Assembly: GCA_025355465.1 (NCBI GenBank)
Contig: JANXZO010000004.1
Span: forward strand, 1 to 62,262
Direction of reading: 5' to 3'
DNA length: 62,262 nucleotides
Source of the DNA: Bacteroidales bacterium
Lineage (GTDB): Bacteria > Bacteroidota > Bacteroidia > Bacteroidales > FEN-979
The notes under the pieces were generated by a model. It searched no databases and was not told the DNA's origin. It worked only from the letters and a program-made list of their open reading frames with translations. The translations under genes and the position numbers were made by a program. This document shows, piece after piece, positions 23,772 through 32,114 of this stretch (position 1 is the first letter of the stretch; every line of letters starts with the position of its first letter).

Positions 23772-24956
23772 GTGGATGAAAAGTTCTATATCGAGGTCAA
23801 TTGTCAGCAGAAATGCCATGGCGATGCCAGGATTTGCGGGGATGTATTCATCTCCCGGCGAATCATGGAGGAGGGGCGCATCATTGTTGTCCTTTCCGAC
23901 GGACTTGGCCACGGGATCAAGGCGAATATGCTCGGAACCCTCACTGCTACCATGGCGGTAAATTTCGTTCAGGAACACAAAGAGGTGCAGAAGATTGCCG
24001 AGATCATCATGAATACCCTTCCCCTCGACAGTGTGAAGCAGCTGAACTATTCCACTTTTACCGTTGTCGAAATCGATGTTGACGGGGAGGTGAGGATCCT
24101 TGAATACGATAACCCGAAAACAATCATTTTGCGCGGTTCGCATATTATTGAACCAGCATGGAATTGCGTCTTGCTGGAGGGAGAGAAAAACAAAGGCAAA
24201 GATGTGCTTACCACGGTCTTCAGACCGCAGAAGGAGGATCGAATTGTTTTCGTTTCTGATGGTGTCGTGCAATCGGGCCTGGGAAGCGACAGGTTTCCCA
24301 TGGGATTCGGACCGGAAAATCTTGAAAGTCTTGTTACAGAGGCAGTTCGTGAAGAACATAACATCTCGGCGGTAAAACTTGCAGGAAAGGTGATCGATAA
24401 AGCCAACTACAACGATAATTACCACCCGAAGGACGACATCAGTTGTGCTGTGATTTACTTCAGGGAACCCCGCAAGTTAATGATCTGTTCCGGTCCGCCT
24501 CATAATCCTGAACACGACAGTATGTATGTCGAAATTCTGAAACAGTTCAAGGGAATGAAGATCATATGTGGCGCTACCACCGGTGATATGGTTGCCCGTG
24601 AGTGGGGAACTGTAATCCGTGATACTGCTGAAATGCCTGATCCGGAACTCCCGCCGGTATCTTATATGGATGGTGTCGACCTCATCACGGAAGGCATTCT
24701 TACCCTCAGTAAAGTAAGTGAGCTGCTGAAAAAATACAACAACAATTACAAATTGGGAAAGGGGCCTGCCGATCAGATCGTAAGGTACATACTCGACTGC
24801 GACGAGATCCATTTTCTTGTCGGAACAAGTATCAATGTAGCCCATCAGGATCCGACTCTGCCTGTGGAGCTCGAACTCAGAAGAACTGTTGTTCACCGGA
24901 TCGTCCGCACACTCGATGAAAAATTCCTGAAAGAGACTTCAATGCGGTTTTATTAA
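23772..24956 (+). CDS. SpoIIE-family (PP2C-type) protein phosphatase linked to hydrogenase sensor
   Basis: The 394-residue product starts at a GTG. Residues 1-235 form a PP2C/SpoIIE domain: CGDVFISRR, the metal-binding DGLGHGIKANM, SDGVVQSGLG, and HPKDDISCAVIYF. The last 155 residues (from KLMICSGPPHN to the end) form a separate domain found with such hydrogenase-linked phosphatases. This part has CSGPPHN and GATTGDMVAREWG, and I cannot assign it a function. There is no anti-sigma or anti-anti-sigma gene nearby, so the dephosphorylated partner is unknown. It follows the PAS-type sensor in an apparent two-gene unit. Confidence 0.85.
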   Translation: MDEKFYIEVNCQQKCHGDARICGDVFISRRIMEEGRIIVVLSDGLGHGIKANMLGTLTATMAVNFVQEHKEVQKIAEIIMNTLPLDSVKQLNYSTFTVVEIDVDGEVRILEYDNPKTIILRGSHIIEPAWNCVLLEGEKNKGKDVLTTVFRPQKEDRIVFVSDGVVQSGLGSDRFPMGFGPENLESLVTEAVREEHNISAVKLAGKVIDKANYNDNYHPKDDISCAVIYFREPRKLMICSGPPHNPEHDSMYVEILKQFKGMKIICGATTGDMVAREWGTVIRDTAEMPDPELPPVSYMDGVDLITEGILTLSKVSELLKKYNNNYKLGKGPADQIVRYILDCDEIHFLVGTSINVAHQDPTLPVELELRRTVVHRIVRTLDEKFLKETSMRFY

Positions 24957-24990
24957 AAAAAAAGCCCGTGACATTTTTAGTGCCACGGAC
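24953..24990 (-). terminator. Terminator of the hyd2 operon
   Basis: On the minus strand, the stem CCGTGGCA/TGTCACGG (one mismatch) is followed by a long U-run (A-run 24953-24963 on the plus strand). It lies 30 bases after the hydC2 stop. Confidence 0.8.
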
Positions 24991-25020
24991 CCACCATCAA
25001 ACGTATTAACCAAAAAACGC

Positions 25021-25500
25021 TTAATTGTTGTATTCACTCAAAATATCCTGAACCCCGTCAGGAGAAACTCTGCCATAAACTTTTTCGCCGACCATCACTA
25101 CCGGGGCAAGCCCGCAGGCGCCAACGCAACGGAGACAACTCAGAGAAAATTTTCCGTCCGCTGTCGTTTCACCAACCTGAATTTTCAGCTGCCGTCTGAA
25201 CTCTTCCAGCACCTTCTCGGCACCCCGCACATAGCAGGCTGTTCCAAGGCAAATAGAGATTGGATGCTGCCCTTTCGGGATCATGGTGAAAAACGAATAA
25301 AAGGTCACCACCCCGTAAACATGGGCAACCGATGCATTCAGCTCCTTTGCGATCACCTCCTGAACCTCTGCAGGCAAGTATCCGAAAATGCTCTGCGCCT
25401 TATGGAGAACATTGATCAGTTCGCCTTTTTCGTTGTTAAAGGATTTACAAACGTCCTTTAACTCCTGCAGTTTTTTATCCGATAATTTAATCTTTGCCAT
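25021..25500 (-). CDS. hydC: NAD-linked [FeFe] hydrogenase subunit HydC (NuoE-like), copy 2
   Basis: The 159-residue NuoE-like [2Fe-2S] protein has the helical start ELINVLHKAQSIFGYLP, then VYGVVTFYSFF and cluster ligands CLGTAC and CVGAC. It is the last gene of the second hydrogenase operon (HydB N-terminal protein, HydB, HydA, HydC), the reverse of the order in operon 1. The short gap to hydA2 is filled with CCATTTCR-type repeats. A terminator follows at 24953-24990. Confidence 0.93.
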   Translation of the reverse strand: MAKIKLSDKKLQELKDVCKSFNNEKGELINVLHKAQSIFGYLPAEVQEVIAKELNASVAHVYGVVTFYSFFTMIPKGQHPISICLGTACYVRGAEKVLEEFRRQLKIQVGETTADGKFSLSCLRCVGACGLAPVVMVGEKVYGRVSPDGVQDILSEYNN

Positions 25501-25514
25501 TTGATTTTTCTTTT

Positions 25515-25548
25515 TTTCGCTATTTTACCATTTCACCATTTCGCTATT
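25515..25548. repeat. 8-nt tandem repeat cluster between hydA2 and hydC2
   Basis: Units CTATTTTA-CCATTTCA-CCATTTCG-CTATTCCT run through the gap and slightly into the end of hydA2. They are the same family as at 711-741 and 11580-11609. Confidence 0.65.
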
Positions 25549-27316
25549 CCTCAATAAAATCCCCGACACTCTTGTCGAAATAGTGGGTGTGAAGCAGGTG
25601 GTGTGACTTTTCGCCAAGGGGTTTACCGAGAAATTCGCGGTAAAGTTCCTGAATGAATGGATTTTCATGTGATTTACGGATGGGCTTACCAGAATCTTCT
25701 CGGTAAATGGCGGCAGAACGTTGTTTGATGATCTCGGAATTTCCATGATGGTAGGGCTGACCCCCTCCGCCGATACATCCGCCGGGACATGCCATAATTT
25801 CGATGGCATGGAATTGGCTTTTACCCGCCCTTATATCCTCCAGAAGTTTACGTGCGTTGCCAAGTCCGTGGGCAATTCCGATATTGATGGGTAACCCATC
25901 AAAATCGAGGGTTGCATGACGAATATTTTCAAGACCCCGCAGCTCAGTGAAATCTACTTTTTCTAACTTTTTTCCGGTATACAGTTCATATGCTGTACGA
26001 CATGCGGCTTCAATCACTCCGCCGGTAGCGCCGAAGATAACGGCAGCGCCTGTTGATGCTCCCAGCGGATTATCAAAATCCTCTTCGGGCAGCGCGTTGA
26101 AGTCGATGTTCGACTGTTTTATCAGATGGGCAAGTTCGCGGGTTGATAAGGAATAGTTCACATCCGGGTCCCCGTTTACCTTGAATTCTTCACGCTGACA
26201 TTCATACTTTTTGGCAAGACATGGCATGATCGAAACCACGATCATATTTTTCCGGTCGATACCCAGTTTTTTTGCAAAATATTCTTTGGCAACAGGGCCG
26301 AACATTTGTTGCGGAGACTTCGCGGTTGATGGAATGTCCAGCATTTCCGGAAAATTGTGTTCAAAGAAGTTGACCCAGCCCGGACAGCATGATGTGAGGA
26401 TGGGTAATTTTACCTCCTTGTCACCCTTAAGGTAACGGGTAAGACGGTCGAGTAATTCGCTTCCTTCTTCCATAATAGTCAGGTCGGCAGCAAAGTCGGT
26501 GTCGAACACGTAGTCAAAACCTAGTCGTCTGAGTGCTGCGACCATCTTACCCGTTACAAGGGTGCCTGGTTCGAGGCCAAATTCTTCGCCCAGGGCGGCC
26601 CTGACGGCAGGTGCTGTTTGAACAACAACTGTTTTAGCAGGGTCAGCAAGTGAATTGATCACATTGCGAGAGTGGTCAACTTCGGTCAGGGCACCGGTAG
26701 GACAAACAGATACACATTGTCCGCAGTAAGTACAGGTAGATTTTTCGAGATTCATTTCGAATGCCGGAGCTACCACTGCCATAAAACCTCTGTTGACGGC
26801 AGAAAGCGCACCTACCGTCTGAACATCATTGCACATCATTTCGCACCTTCGGCACATGATGCATTTATCAACATCCCGGATGATGGCAGGCGAAGTGTCC
26901 TTGCGGTATTTCGACTGCTCTCCCGCGTAGGGTATTTCACGAACGCCAAGTTGCTGTGCCATGCTCTGGAGCTCACAATTTCCATTTTTGGAACAGGTCA
27001 GGCATTCGGCAGGATGATCGGAGAGAATTAGCTCCAGCACGGTTCTTCGTGCGTTCAGCACCCTGATGTTGTGTGTAAAAACTTCCATACCCTCGGCTAC
27101 CATTGTATTGCAGGCAGGTGCGAGATTCCGTCTGCCCCTGACCTCCACCACGCAAACGCGGCATCCGCCCGGACGGTTTTCAATGTTCATGTCCTTCAGT
27201 TCGAAGTAACAAAGGGTAGGTATATCGATGCCAACTGTTTTGGCTGCTTTTAAAAGCGTTGTGTTTTCAGGAACCTCGACGTGTTTACCGTCAATGATCA
27301 GCTTTACCATATTCAT
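25544..27316 (-). CDS. hydA: NAD-linked [FeFe] hydrogenase catalytic subunit HydA, copy 2 (canonical motifs)
   Basis: The 590-residue catalytic subunit has an N-terminal [2Fe-2S] domain (TLCYF, GGCRVC, PACN), a His-Cys3 site (HPAECLTCSKNGNC) and two [4Fe-4S] motifs (CIMCRRCEMMC, CTYCGQCVSVCP). The H-domain has canonical L1 TSCCPGW, L2 MPCLAKKYE and L3 IMACPGGCIGGGGQP. The small-subunit tail ends HENPFIQELYREFLGKPLGEKS and LLHTHYF. All ligands of the H-cluster [4Fe-4S] site and the proton-shuttle Cys are present. This copy is the best candidate for the main bifurcating or H2-evolving enzyme. It is preceded by hydB2 and followed by hydC2. Confidence 0.96.
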   Translation of the reverse strand: MNMVKLIIDGKHVEVPENTTLLKAAKTVGIDIPTLCYFELKDMNIENRPGGCRVCVVEVRGRRNLAPACNTMVAEGMEVFTHNIRVLNARRTVLELILSDHPAECLTCSKNGNCELQSMAQQLGVREIPYAGEQSKYRKDTSPAIIRDVDKCIMCRRCEMMCNDVQTVGALSAVNRGFMAVVAPAFEMNLEKSTCTYCGQCVSVCPTGALTEVDHSRNVINSLADPAKTVVVQTAPAVRAALGEEFGLEPGTLVTGKMVAALRRLGFDYVFDTDFAADLTIMEEGSELLDRLTRYLKGDKEVKLPILTSCCPGWVNFFEHNFPEMLDIPSTAKSPQQMFGPVAKEYFAKKLGIDRKNMIVVSIMPCLAKKYECQREEFKVNGDPDVNYSLSTRELAHLIKQSNIDFNALPEEDFDNPLGASTGAAVIFGATGGVIEAACRTAYELYTGKKLEKVDFTELRGLENIRHATLDFDGLPINIGIAHGLGNARKLLEDIRAGKSQFHAIEIMACPGGCIGGGGQPYHHGNSEIIKQRSAAIYREDSGKPIRKSHENPFIQELYREFLGKPLGEKSHHLLHTHYFDKSVGDFIEE

Positions 27317-27331
27317 AGCGTTCCTTCCTCC

Positions 27332-28792
27332 TTAATTGATAATGATTGCATTGAATTTGCATTTATCCATGCAGGCTCCGCATTTGATGCACTTCGACTG
27401 GTCGATGAAATGAACCTGTTTGCGTTCACCGCTGATGGCATCAACCGGGCAATTTCGTGCACACAGTGTACATCCGATACATTTGTCAGCCACAACCAGG
27501 TATTGCATCAGCGATTTACACACTTTTGAGCGACATTTTTTGCCGGTAACGTGTTCATGGTACTCTTCCGGAAAATTGTCAATGGTGGAAAGCACCGGGT
27601 TGGGGGAGGATTGTCCCAATCCGCAGAGCGAGGTCTCCTTTATTACGGTTCCCAGGTTTCGCAGTTTATCGATGTCATCCATCGTACCATTTCCCTGAGT
27701 AATCTTCTCCAGCAATTCAAAAAGGCGCTTGTTTCCGATGCGGCAGGGTGAGCATTTTCCACAGGATTCTTCTACCGTGAATTCCAGATAGAACTTGGCG
27801 ATCGCTACCATGCAATCATCCTCATCCATCACGATCAAACCACCCGATCCCATCATGGAGCCGGCGGCGATCAGGTTATCGTAGTCAATGGGTGTGTCGA
27901 GATGTTTCACCGTGAGGCAACCGCCCGACGGACCGCCGGTTTGTGCGGCCTTGAATGCCTTGCCATACTGAATACCTCCGCCAATTTCATAAATTACTTC
28001 ACGGAGGGTAGTTCCCATGGGAACTTCAATGAGTCCGACATTGTTTATCTTTCCGGCCAGAGCGAACACTTTCGTGCCTTTTGACTTCTCTGTTCCGATC
28101 GATGAAAACCACTTCCAGCCTTTATTGATAATGATGGGTATATTGGCAAACGTTTCTACGTTGTTGACATTGGTTGGTTTTTTCAGATAACCTTCAACCG
28201 AGGGAAAAGGGGGTTTTACCGTTGGTTCGCCACGTAAACCTTCCATGGAATGAATCAGGGCCGTCTCCTCACCGCAAACAAAAGCACCGGCTCCATAACG
28301 GATGTCAATATCGAAGTTGAATCCGGTACCCAGGATGTTTTCTCCCAGAAGGCCCATGGAACGCGACTGACCCATGGCAGTTTTCAGCCTTTCAACAGCC
28401 AGCGGATATTCGGCCCGAATGTATATGAGACCCCTGGAGGCTCCGGTGCAGTATCCGTTGATCGTCATTGCCTCGAGCACCACGTGGGGGTCACCCTCAA
28501 GGATCGACCGGTCCATAAAAGCACCGGGATCCCCTTCGTCGGCATTGCATACAACATATTTTTGGTCGGCCACTACATTGCGGGTAATCTCCCATTTTAT
28601 GCCGGCAGGGAATCCGCCTCCACCGCGGCCGCGAAGTCCGGATTTCTTTAAAATCTCAATTACAGCCTCGGGTGACAGGTCAGTTAACACGCTGGCAAGG
28701 GCCATATAGCCGTCGCGGGCGATATAATCCTCGATCCGCTCTGGGTCAATGACACCGCAATTACGTAAGGCAATTCTTATTTGTTTTGCCAT
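27332..28792 (-). CDS. hydB: NAD-linked [FeFe] hydrogenase flavoprotein subunit HydB, copy 2
   Basis: The 486-residue NuoF-like subunit has FMN/NADH motifs (LRGRGGGGFPAGIKWEI, GAGAFVCGEETALIHSMEG), the [4Fe-4S] site (ESCGKCSPCRIG, SLCGLGQSS) and two C-terminal ferredoxin motifs (CIGCTLCARNCP, CIKCGACMDKCKF). The N-terminal thioredoxin-like [2Fe-2S] domain of copy 1 is missing here and is encoded by the separate gene just upstream. A split HydB of this sort keeps all the clusters thought to be needed for bifurcation. It lies 19 bases after that gene and 15 bases before hydA2. Confidence 0.95.
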   Translation of the reverse strand: MAKQIRIALRNCGVIDPERIEDYIARDGYMALASVLTDLSPEAVIEILKKSGLRGRGGGGFPAGIKWEITRNVVADQKYVVCNADEGDPGAFMDRSILEGDPHVVLEAMTINGYCTGASRGLIYIRAEYPLAVERLKTAMGQSRSMGLLGENILGTGFNFDIDIRYGAGAFVCGEETALIHSMEGLRGEPTVKPPFPSVEGYLKKPTNVNNVETFANIPIIINKGWKWFSSIGTEKSKGTKVFALAGKINNVGLIEVPMGTTLREVIYEIGGGIQYGKAFKAAQTGGPSGGCLTVKHLDTPIDYDNLIAAGSMMGSGGLIVMDEDDCMVAIAKFYLEFTVEESCGKCSPCRIGNKRLFELLEKITQGNGTMDDIDKLRNLGTVIKETSLCGLGQSSPNPVLSTIDNFPEEYHEHVTGKKCRSKVCKSLMQYLVVADKCIGCTLCARNCPVDAISGERKQVHFIDQSKCIKCGACMDKCKFNAIIIN

Positions 28793-28811
28793 GGGGCTCT
28801 AAATTTCTCTT

Positions 28812-29201
28812 TTATGCTGTTTCATAATTTATTTGAATGCTACCCTCGATCTCTTCTCCTTTGCGGATAAAGTGCTCGATGATCTCATCGGCTTTTTTGA
28901 GGTTCACATATCCAAAAATTACAGGACTCTTCCCCGGAATTGTGATCTCAATCGTAGGTTCCGCATAACAAAATCCCATACAACCTACCTGGGTTACTTT
29001 GGCCGGGATATTCCGCTTGCTTAATTCATCCTTCATAAATTCAAAGACGGGTTTTGAACCTGAGGCAATGCCGCATGTCGCCATGGTTACCTTCACCTGG
29101 ATTGTGCTGAGCGGACTGTTTGCCTGTGACAATGCTGCTCCTTTTTCTTTTAACGCCTCCCTGAGTTCCATCAGTGCGTTCGCGGTTTCCAGTTTTGCCA
29201 T
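28812..29201 (-). CDS. Thioredoxin-like [2Fe-2S] ferredoxin (detached HydB N-terminal domain)
   Basis: The 129-residue protein corresponds to the first domain of HydB copy 1. The cluster-binding cysteines lie in TMATCGIASGSKP and TQVGCMGFCYAEP. A helical N-terminal segment rich in Ala/Leu/Glu precedes them. It resembles HndB-type small subunits of NAD(P)-linked hydrogenases and should bind one [2Fe-2S] cluster, joining HydABC as a fourth subunit. It is the first gene of the hyd2 operon, with a clear promoter (29278-29308) and Rex-like palindromes upstream. Confidence 0.9.
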   Translation of the reverse strand: MAKLETANALMELREALKEKGAALSQANSPLSTIQVKVTMATCGIASGSKPVFEFMKDELSKRNIPAKVTQVGCMGFCYAEPTIEITIPGKSPVIFGYVNLKKADEIIEHFIRKGEEIEGSIQINYETA

Positions 29202-29277
29202 AACTATTGTGTTGAAATTCAGTGCCTGACAGTTTTTTTACCGGGTAAATATGCCAACGGCCTTATTATGTTGCATG

Positions 29278-29308
29278 CAAAATTATGGTCTTTCTCACTA
29301 ATCTGCAA
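29278..29308 (-). promoter_or_regulatory. Promoter of the hyd2 operon
   Basis: On the minus strand, TTG (29308-29306) is followed by a 20-nt spacer and TAATTTTG (29285-29278), which fits the Bacteroidota promoter consensus. The leader is about 75 bases. Confidence 0.65.
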
Positions 29309-29315
29309 GCATTTT

Positions 29316-29349
29316 ATGTTATTTATTTCACAATGTTAATAAAATCACA
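29316..29349. promoter_or_regulatory. Tandem Rex-like palindromes upstream of the hyd2 promoter
   Basis: ATGTTATTTATTTCACAA (29316-29333) has a perfect right half TTCACAA and an imperfect left half. TGTTAATAAAATCACA (29334-29349) adjoins it. They lie just upstream of the -33 element. Confidence 0.4.
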
Positions 29350-29438
29350 GAAAAAAACTTTTACGTGGTCAGTGAGACCGCTGGAAAGTGATTTTAAATA
29401 TTTATAAATGAGCGTGGTAAGAGAAGGGGATAGTTTCC

Positions 29439-30134
29439 TTAGGTGAAAATAATCCGGAAACCATTGCCATGGATATTGACAATTTCGACAGTAGGATCGG
29501 CTTTCAGACATTTTCTCAGGCGCGCAATGAAAACATCCATGCTTCTTCCATTAAAATAGTTGTCTGTACCCCATATTTTTTCCAGGGCATCCTTCCGGAG
29601 AAGTATACCATCTTTGGCATTGCATAGCATTCTGAGCAATTTTGCCTCTTTGGGCGAAAGTTGAAAGGTTTCCGATTTTCCTGTCAATGTCCGGAGGTTG
29701 AAATTGAAAACCAGCGTGCCTACAGTAAATTCATTCTGGTTGTTCTCAGTTTCGGTTTTCTGTGAACTGCGTTTCAGGATAGCCTTGATTTTGAATAGCA
29801 GGACTTCTGAATCAAAGGGTTTGGTTATATAATCATCAGCTCCTGTTTTGAACCCTTCGAGCATATCGTCCTTCAGCGACTTGGCTGTCAGAAAAATGAA
29901 GGGAACTTCCGGATTGCTTTTCTTGATTTCCCGTGCCAGCGCAAATCCATCCATCTCGGGCATCATTACATCGAGGATGCAGATATCGAAGAGCTCCGAT
30001 TGGAAGGCTGACAACCCCTGTTTGCCATCAGTTTTTAAGACCACCTCAAAATCATTCAGTTCCAGGTATGATTTCATGATTGAACCGAAATTCGGATCGT
30101 CTTCTACCAGCAAAATTTTCGTCTTCAAGCTCAT
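29439..30134 (-). CDS. OmpR-family response regulator (RprY-like)
   Basis: The 231-residue transcription factor has a receiver domain (ILLVEDDPNF, Asp in DICILDVMMPEMDGF, Lys in DYITKPFDSEV) in residues 1-120. The C-terminal winged helix has FQLSPKEAKLLRMLC and RSMDVFIARLRKCL. It resembles RprY of Bacteroides. The ATG at 30134 follows a good ribosome-binding site (GGAGGATGTG). It is 57 bases downstream of its kinase gene. Phased TTAAC repeats at 32022-32058, between the kinase gene and a secreted-protein gene, are its likely operator. It stands between hydrogenase operons 2 and 3, but no direct link to hydrogen metabolism is shown. Confidence 0.93.
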   Translation of the reverse strand: MSLKTKILLVEDDPNFGSIMKSYLELNDFEVVLKTDGKQGLSAFQSELFDICILDVMMPEMDGFALAREIKKSNPEVPFIFLTAKSLKDDMLEGFKTGADDYITKPFDSEVLLFKIKAILKRSSQKTETENNQNEFTVGTLVFNFNLRTLTGKSETFQLSPKEAKLLRMLCNAKDGILLRKDALEKIWGTDNYFNGRSMDVFIARLRKCLKADPTVEIVNIHGNGFRIIFT

Positions 30135-30191
30135 CACATCCTCCTGCTATAATTTTATATTGATTATCTGACCGCTGAACCCTTGCATTTT

Positions 30192-31982
30192 TCACGCCCC
30201 ACTCTTCAGTATCGCTTTGTCTGCCAATACTGGCAGACCGATCTCAAACCGGCTGCCTTTTCCAACCTCACTCTTCAGGCTGATCTCGCCATGATGCGCA
30301 AGAACGATGGCCTTAACATAACTAAGTCCGAGCCCGAATCCCTTAATGTTGTGAATGTTTCCGCTGGTTACGCGGAAAAATTTATCGAAGGCTTTGTGCT
30401 GTGCTTCCTGGCTCATACCCATGCCCCGATCGGCTACCCCGAAAAAGAATTTTCCCGCGCGGTTGAAACTGAAAACAGTAATTTCCGGTTTGATAATGGA
30501 ATATTTATTGGCATTGTCGAGCAGGTTAAGCAGCACATTCCGGATGTGATCTTCGTCTGCATCTACCAAGGTTTCCGTGGCTTCCAGACGGTTTATGATA
30601 ATCCCTTCACGTTGTTGAATCTGAAGCCGGTAATGTTCAACAGCCTTTTCGATCATGTAGTGCATGTCGACCGGCCTTGGACGAAGTTTGAAATCGCGGC
30701 TGTCGAGCAGGGCCATCTGTAGAATCTGCTCAACACGCGCATTCATCCTGTTATTCTCCTCCTTGATGATTCTGGTGAAATTCTTAATCTTATCCGGTTC
30801 GGCAATTACTTTCGCATTATTGATCGAGTCGGCTGCAATGGAAATTGTAGCGATCGGCGTCTTAAATTCGTGGGTCATGTTATTGATAAAATCGGTCTTG
30901 ATATCCGAAATCTTTTTCTGACGGATCATCACCACAATGCTGGCACCGGAGGTGAGGATGATGATGAGGGTAAACAGCACCGAACCCAGGAGCAGGATGG
31001 CCAGTGATTTAAATAAAGCGGATTTCTGCCCGGGAAAGTATACCACCAGCAGGTCTGGTTTACCGAAAATATCGTTTGGAAAAAGTGATACCTTATGGGA
31101 ATCGGAATTATATTCCTTTTTATACCCGGCGGATTGGATTGGTGCAGGATTCGATTCATTGGACGGAGTCAGAACCGCAAATTCGAAGGGAATGTCTATT
31201 CCTTTATTGGCAAACGATTCCTGAAGGGTCGCTTGAAGATTCTTCTTGTTAATGCGTTGCTGAAGAGGTGCAGGTCGGGTTTCAAGTTCCATTGCCATTT
31301 GTTTGATCACATTCTCGATCCTCTTTGCTTTCTTATCAAGTCGTCTGATGCTGCTGTCAACGGCACGTTGCCTGCTGGTACCCTGGGGATGGTAAACAAC
31401 AGGTCGGTCAACAATCACACTTTCTTCTGTCAGTTGCGATTGTTCATCCGGCGACAGGAATTGCCGGTCAAAGGCCCTGCGGTTTAGTTCGATGATCGAG
31501 TCGAGCTGGCCGACCTGATCGTTCCATTCAAAATTCAATGCATATCCTTCATGAAAGCATTGCTGCATTTGTATCGTCATGGAGTCATTCATGCCTTGAC
31601 CCGGAACAACATCAACACGGTACGAATACTGCATTACACTCCCAGGATGGTGCTGCTGCTGTTTTCTGGACACCATCGGACAAGCCTCGCTCTGCGCAAG
31701 AAGTGAGTCAAGCCGGTTTTTCATCATGCAGGAGGTGTCGCTGGTGAACGCCTGAACAATTGACATAATACTGTCACCTTCAAAGTTCCGGCTGATAAAA
31801 TGCATGTTTTCCCGCGTCTCCATTTTGTTAACTGCACTGCCAAGCGCATCGTTAACACTTCTGTTGAACTGCGCCTCCTTGACTTGCAATGCATTTCTGA
31901 TCCAGAAAAACTGTACTGTAATGATGCCGGCCAATGATATGCATATTCCGGTAATAAGTATGTACAGCAGTTTTTTATTCAT
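30192..31982 (-). CDS. Membrane sensor histidine kinase (RprX-like)
   Basis: The 596-residue kinase has a first membrane helix (residues 5-28, ILITGICISLAGIITVQFFW), a large periplasmic domain of about 280 residues and a second helix near 335-355 (SLAILLLGSVLFTLIIILTSG). It then has HisKA (DFINNMTHEFKTPIATISIAAD) and HATPase (LLNLLDNANKYS, DRGMGMS, GFGLGLSYVKAI) domains. The periplasmic part has MCM- and histidine/glutamine-rich patches (a RKQQQHHPG stretch, SCMMKNR) but no known ligand fold that I recognise. It pairs with the response regulator at 29439-30134. Its promoter region is shared with the divergent gene at 32115. Confidence 0.93.
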   Translation of the reverse strand: MNKKLLYILITGICISLAGIITVQFFWIRNALQVKEAQFNRSVNDALGSAVNKMETRENMHFISRNFEGDSIMSIVQAFTSDTSCMMKNRLDSLLAQSEACPMVSRKQQQHHPGSVMQYSYRVDVVPGQGMNDSMTIQMQQCFHEGYALNFEWNDQVGQLDSIIELNRRAFDRQFLSPDEQSQLTEESVIVDRPVVYHPQGTSRQRAVDSSIRRLDKKAKRIENVIKQMAMELETRPAPLQQRINKKNLQATLQESFANKGIDIPFEFAVLTPSNESNPAPIQSAGYKKEYNSDSHKVSLFPNDIFGKPDLLVVYFPGQKSALFKSLAILLLGSVLFTLIIILTSGASIVVMIRQKKISDIKTDFINNMTHEFKTPIATISIAADSINNAKVIAEPDKIKNFTRIIKEENNRMNARVEQILQMALLDSRDFKLRPRPVDMHYMIEKAVEHYRLQIQQREGIIINRLEATETLVDADEDHIRNVLLNLLDNANKYSIIKPEITVFSFNRAGKFFFGVADRGMGMSQEAQHKAFDKFFRVTSGNIHNIKGFGLGLSYVKAIVLAHHGEISLKSEVGKGSRFEIGLPVLADKAILKSGA

Positions 31983-32021
31983 GGCACAAAAATATATAAA
32001 GGATTCGCGGGAAAAAACAAA

Positions 32022-32058
32022 TTAACGTTTCATTAACCAACTTTAACGTTTCATTAAC
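32022..32058. promoter_or_regulatory. Phased TTAAC operator array of the two-component system
   Basis: TTAACGTTTCATTAAC occurs twice (32022-32037 and 32043-32058). Four TTAAC units therefore start at 32022, 32033, 32043 and 32054, about one helical turn apart. The last unit sits where the -33 element of the 32115 gene should be. This is the layout expected for an OmpR-family activator. Confidence 0.65.
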
Positions 32059-32080
32059 ATCTACAGCGACTTACACGGCT

Positions 32081-32088
32081 TAGATTTG
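32081..32088 (+). promoter_or_regulatory. -7 box (TAGATTTG) of the gene at 32115
   Basis: It is a match to TAnnTTTG with no TTTG at -33; the TTAAC array overlaps that position. It looks like an activator-dependent promoter. Confidence 0.6.
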
Positions 32089-32114
32089 CATCGCTAACCA
32101 AACCAGACACAACG

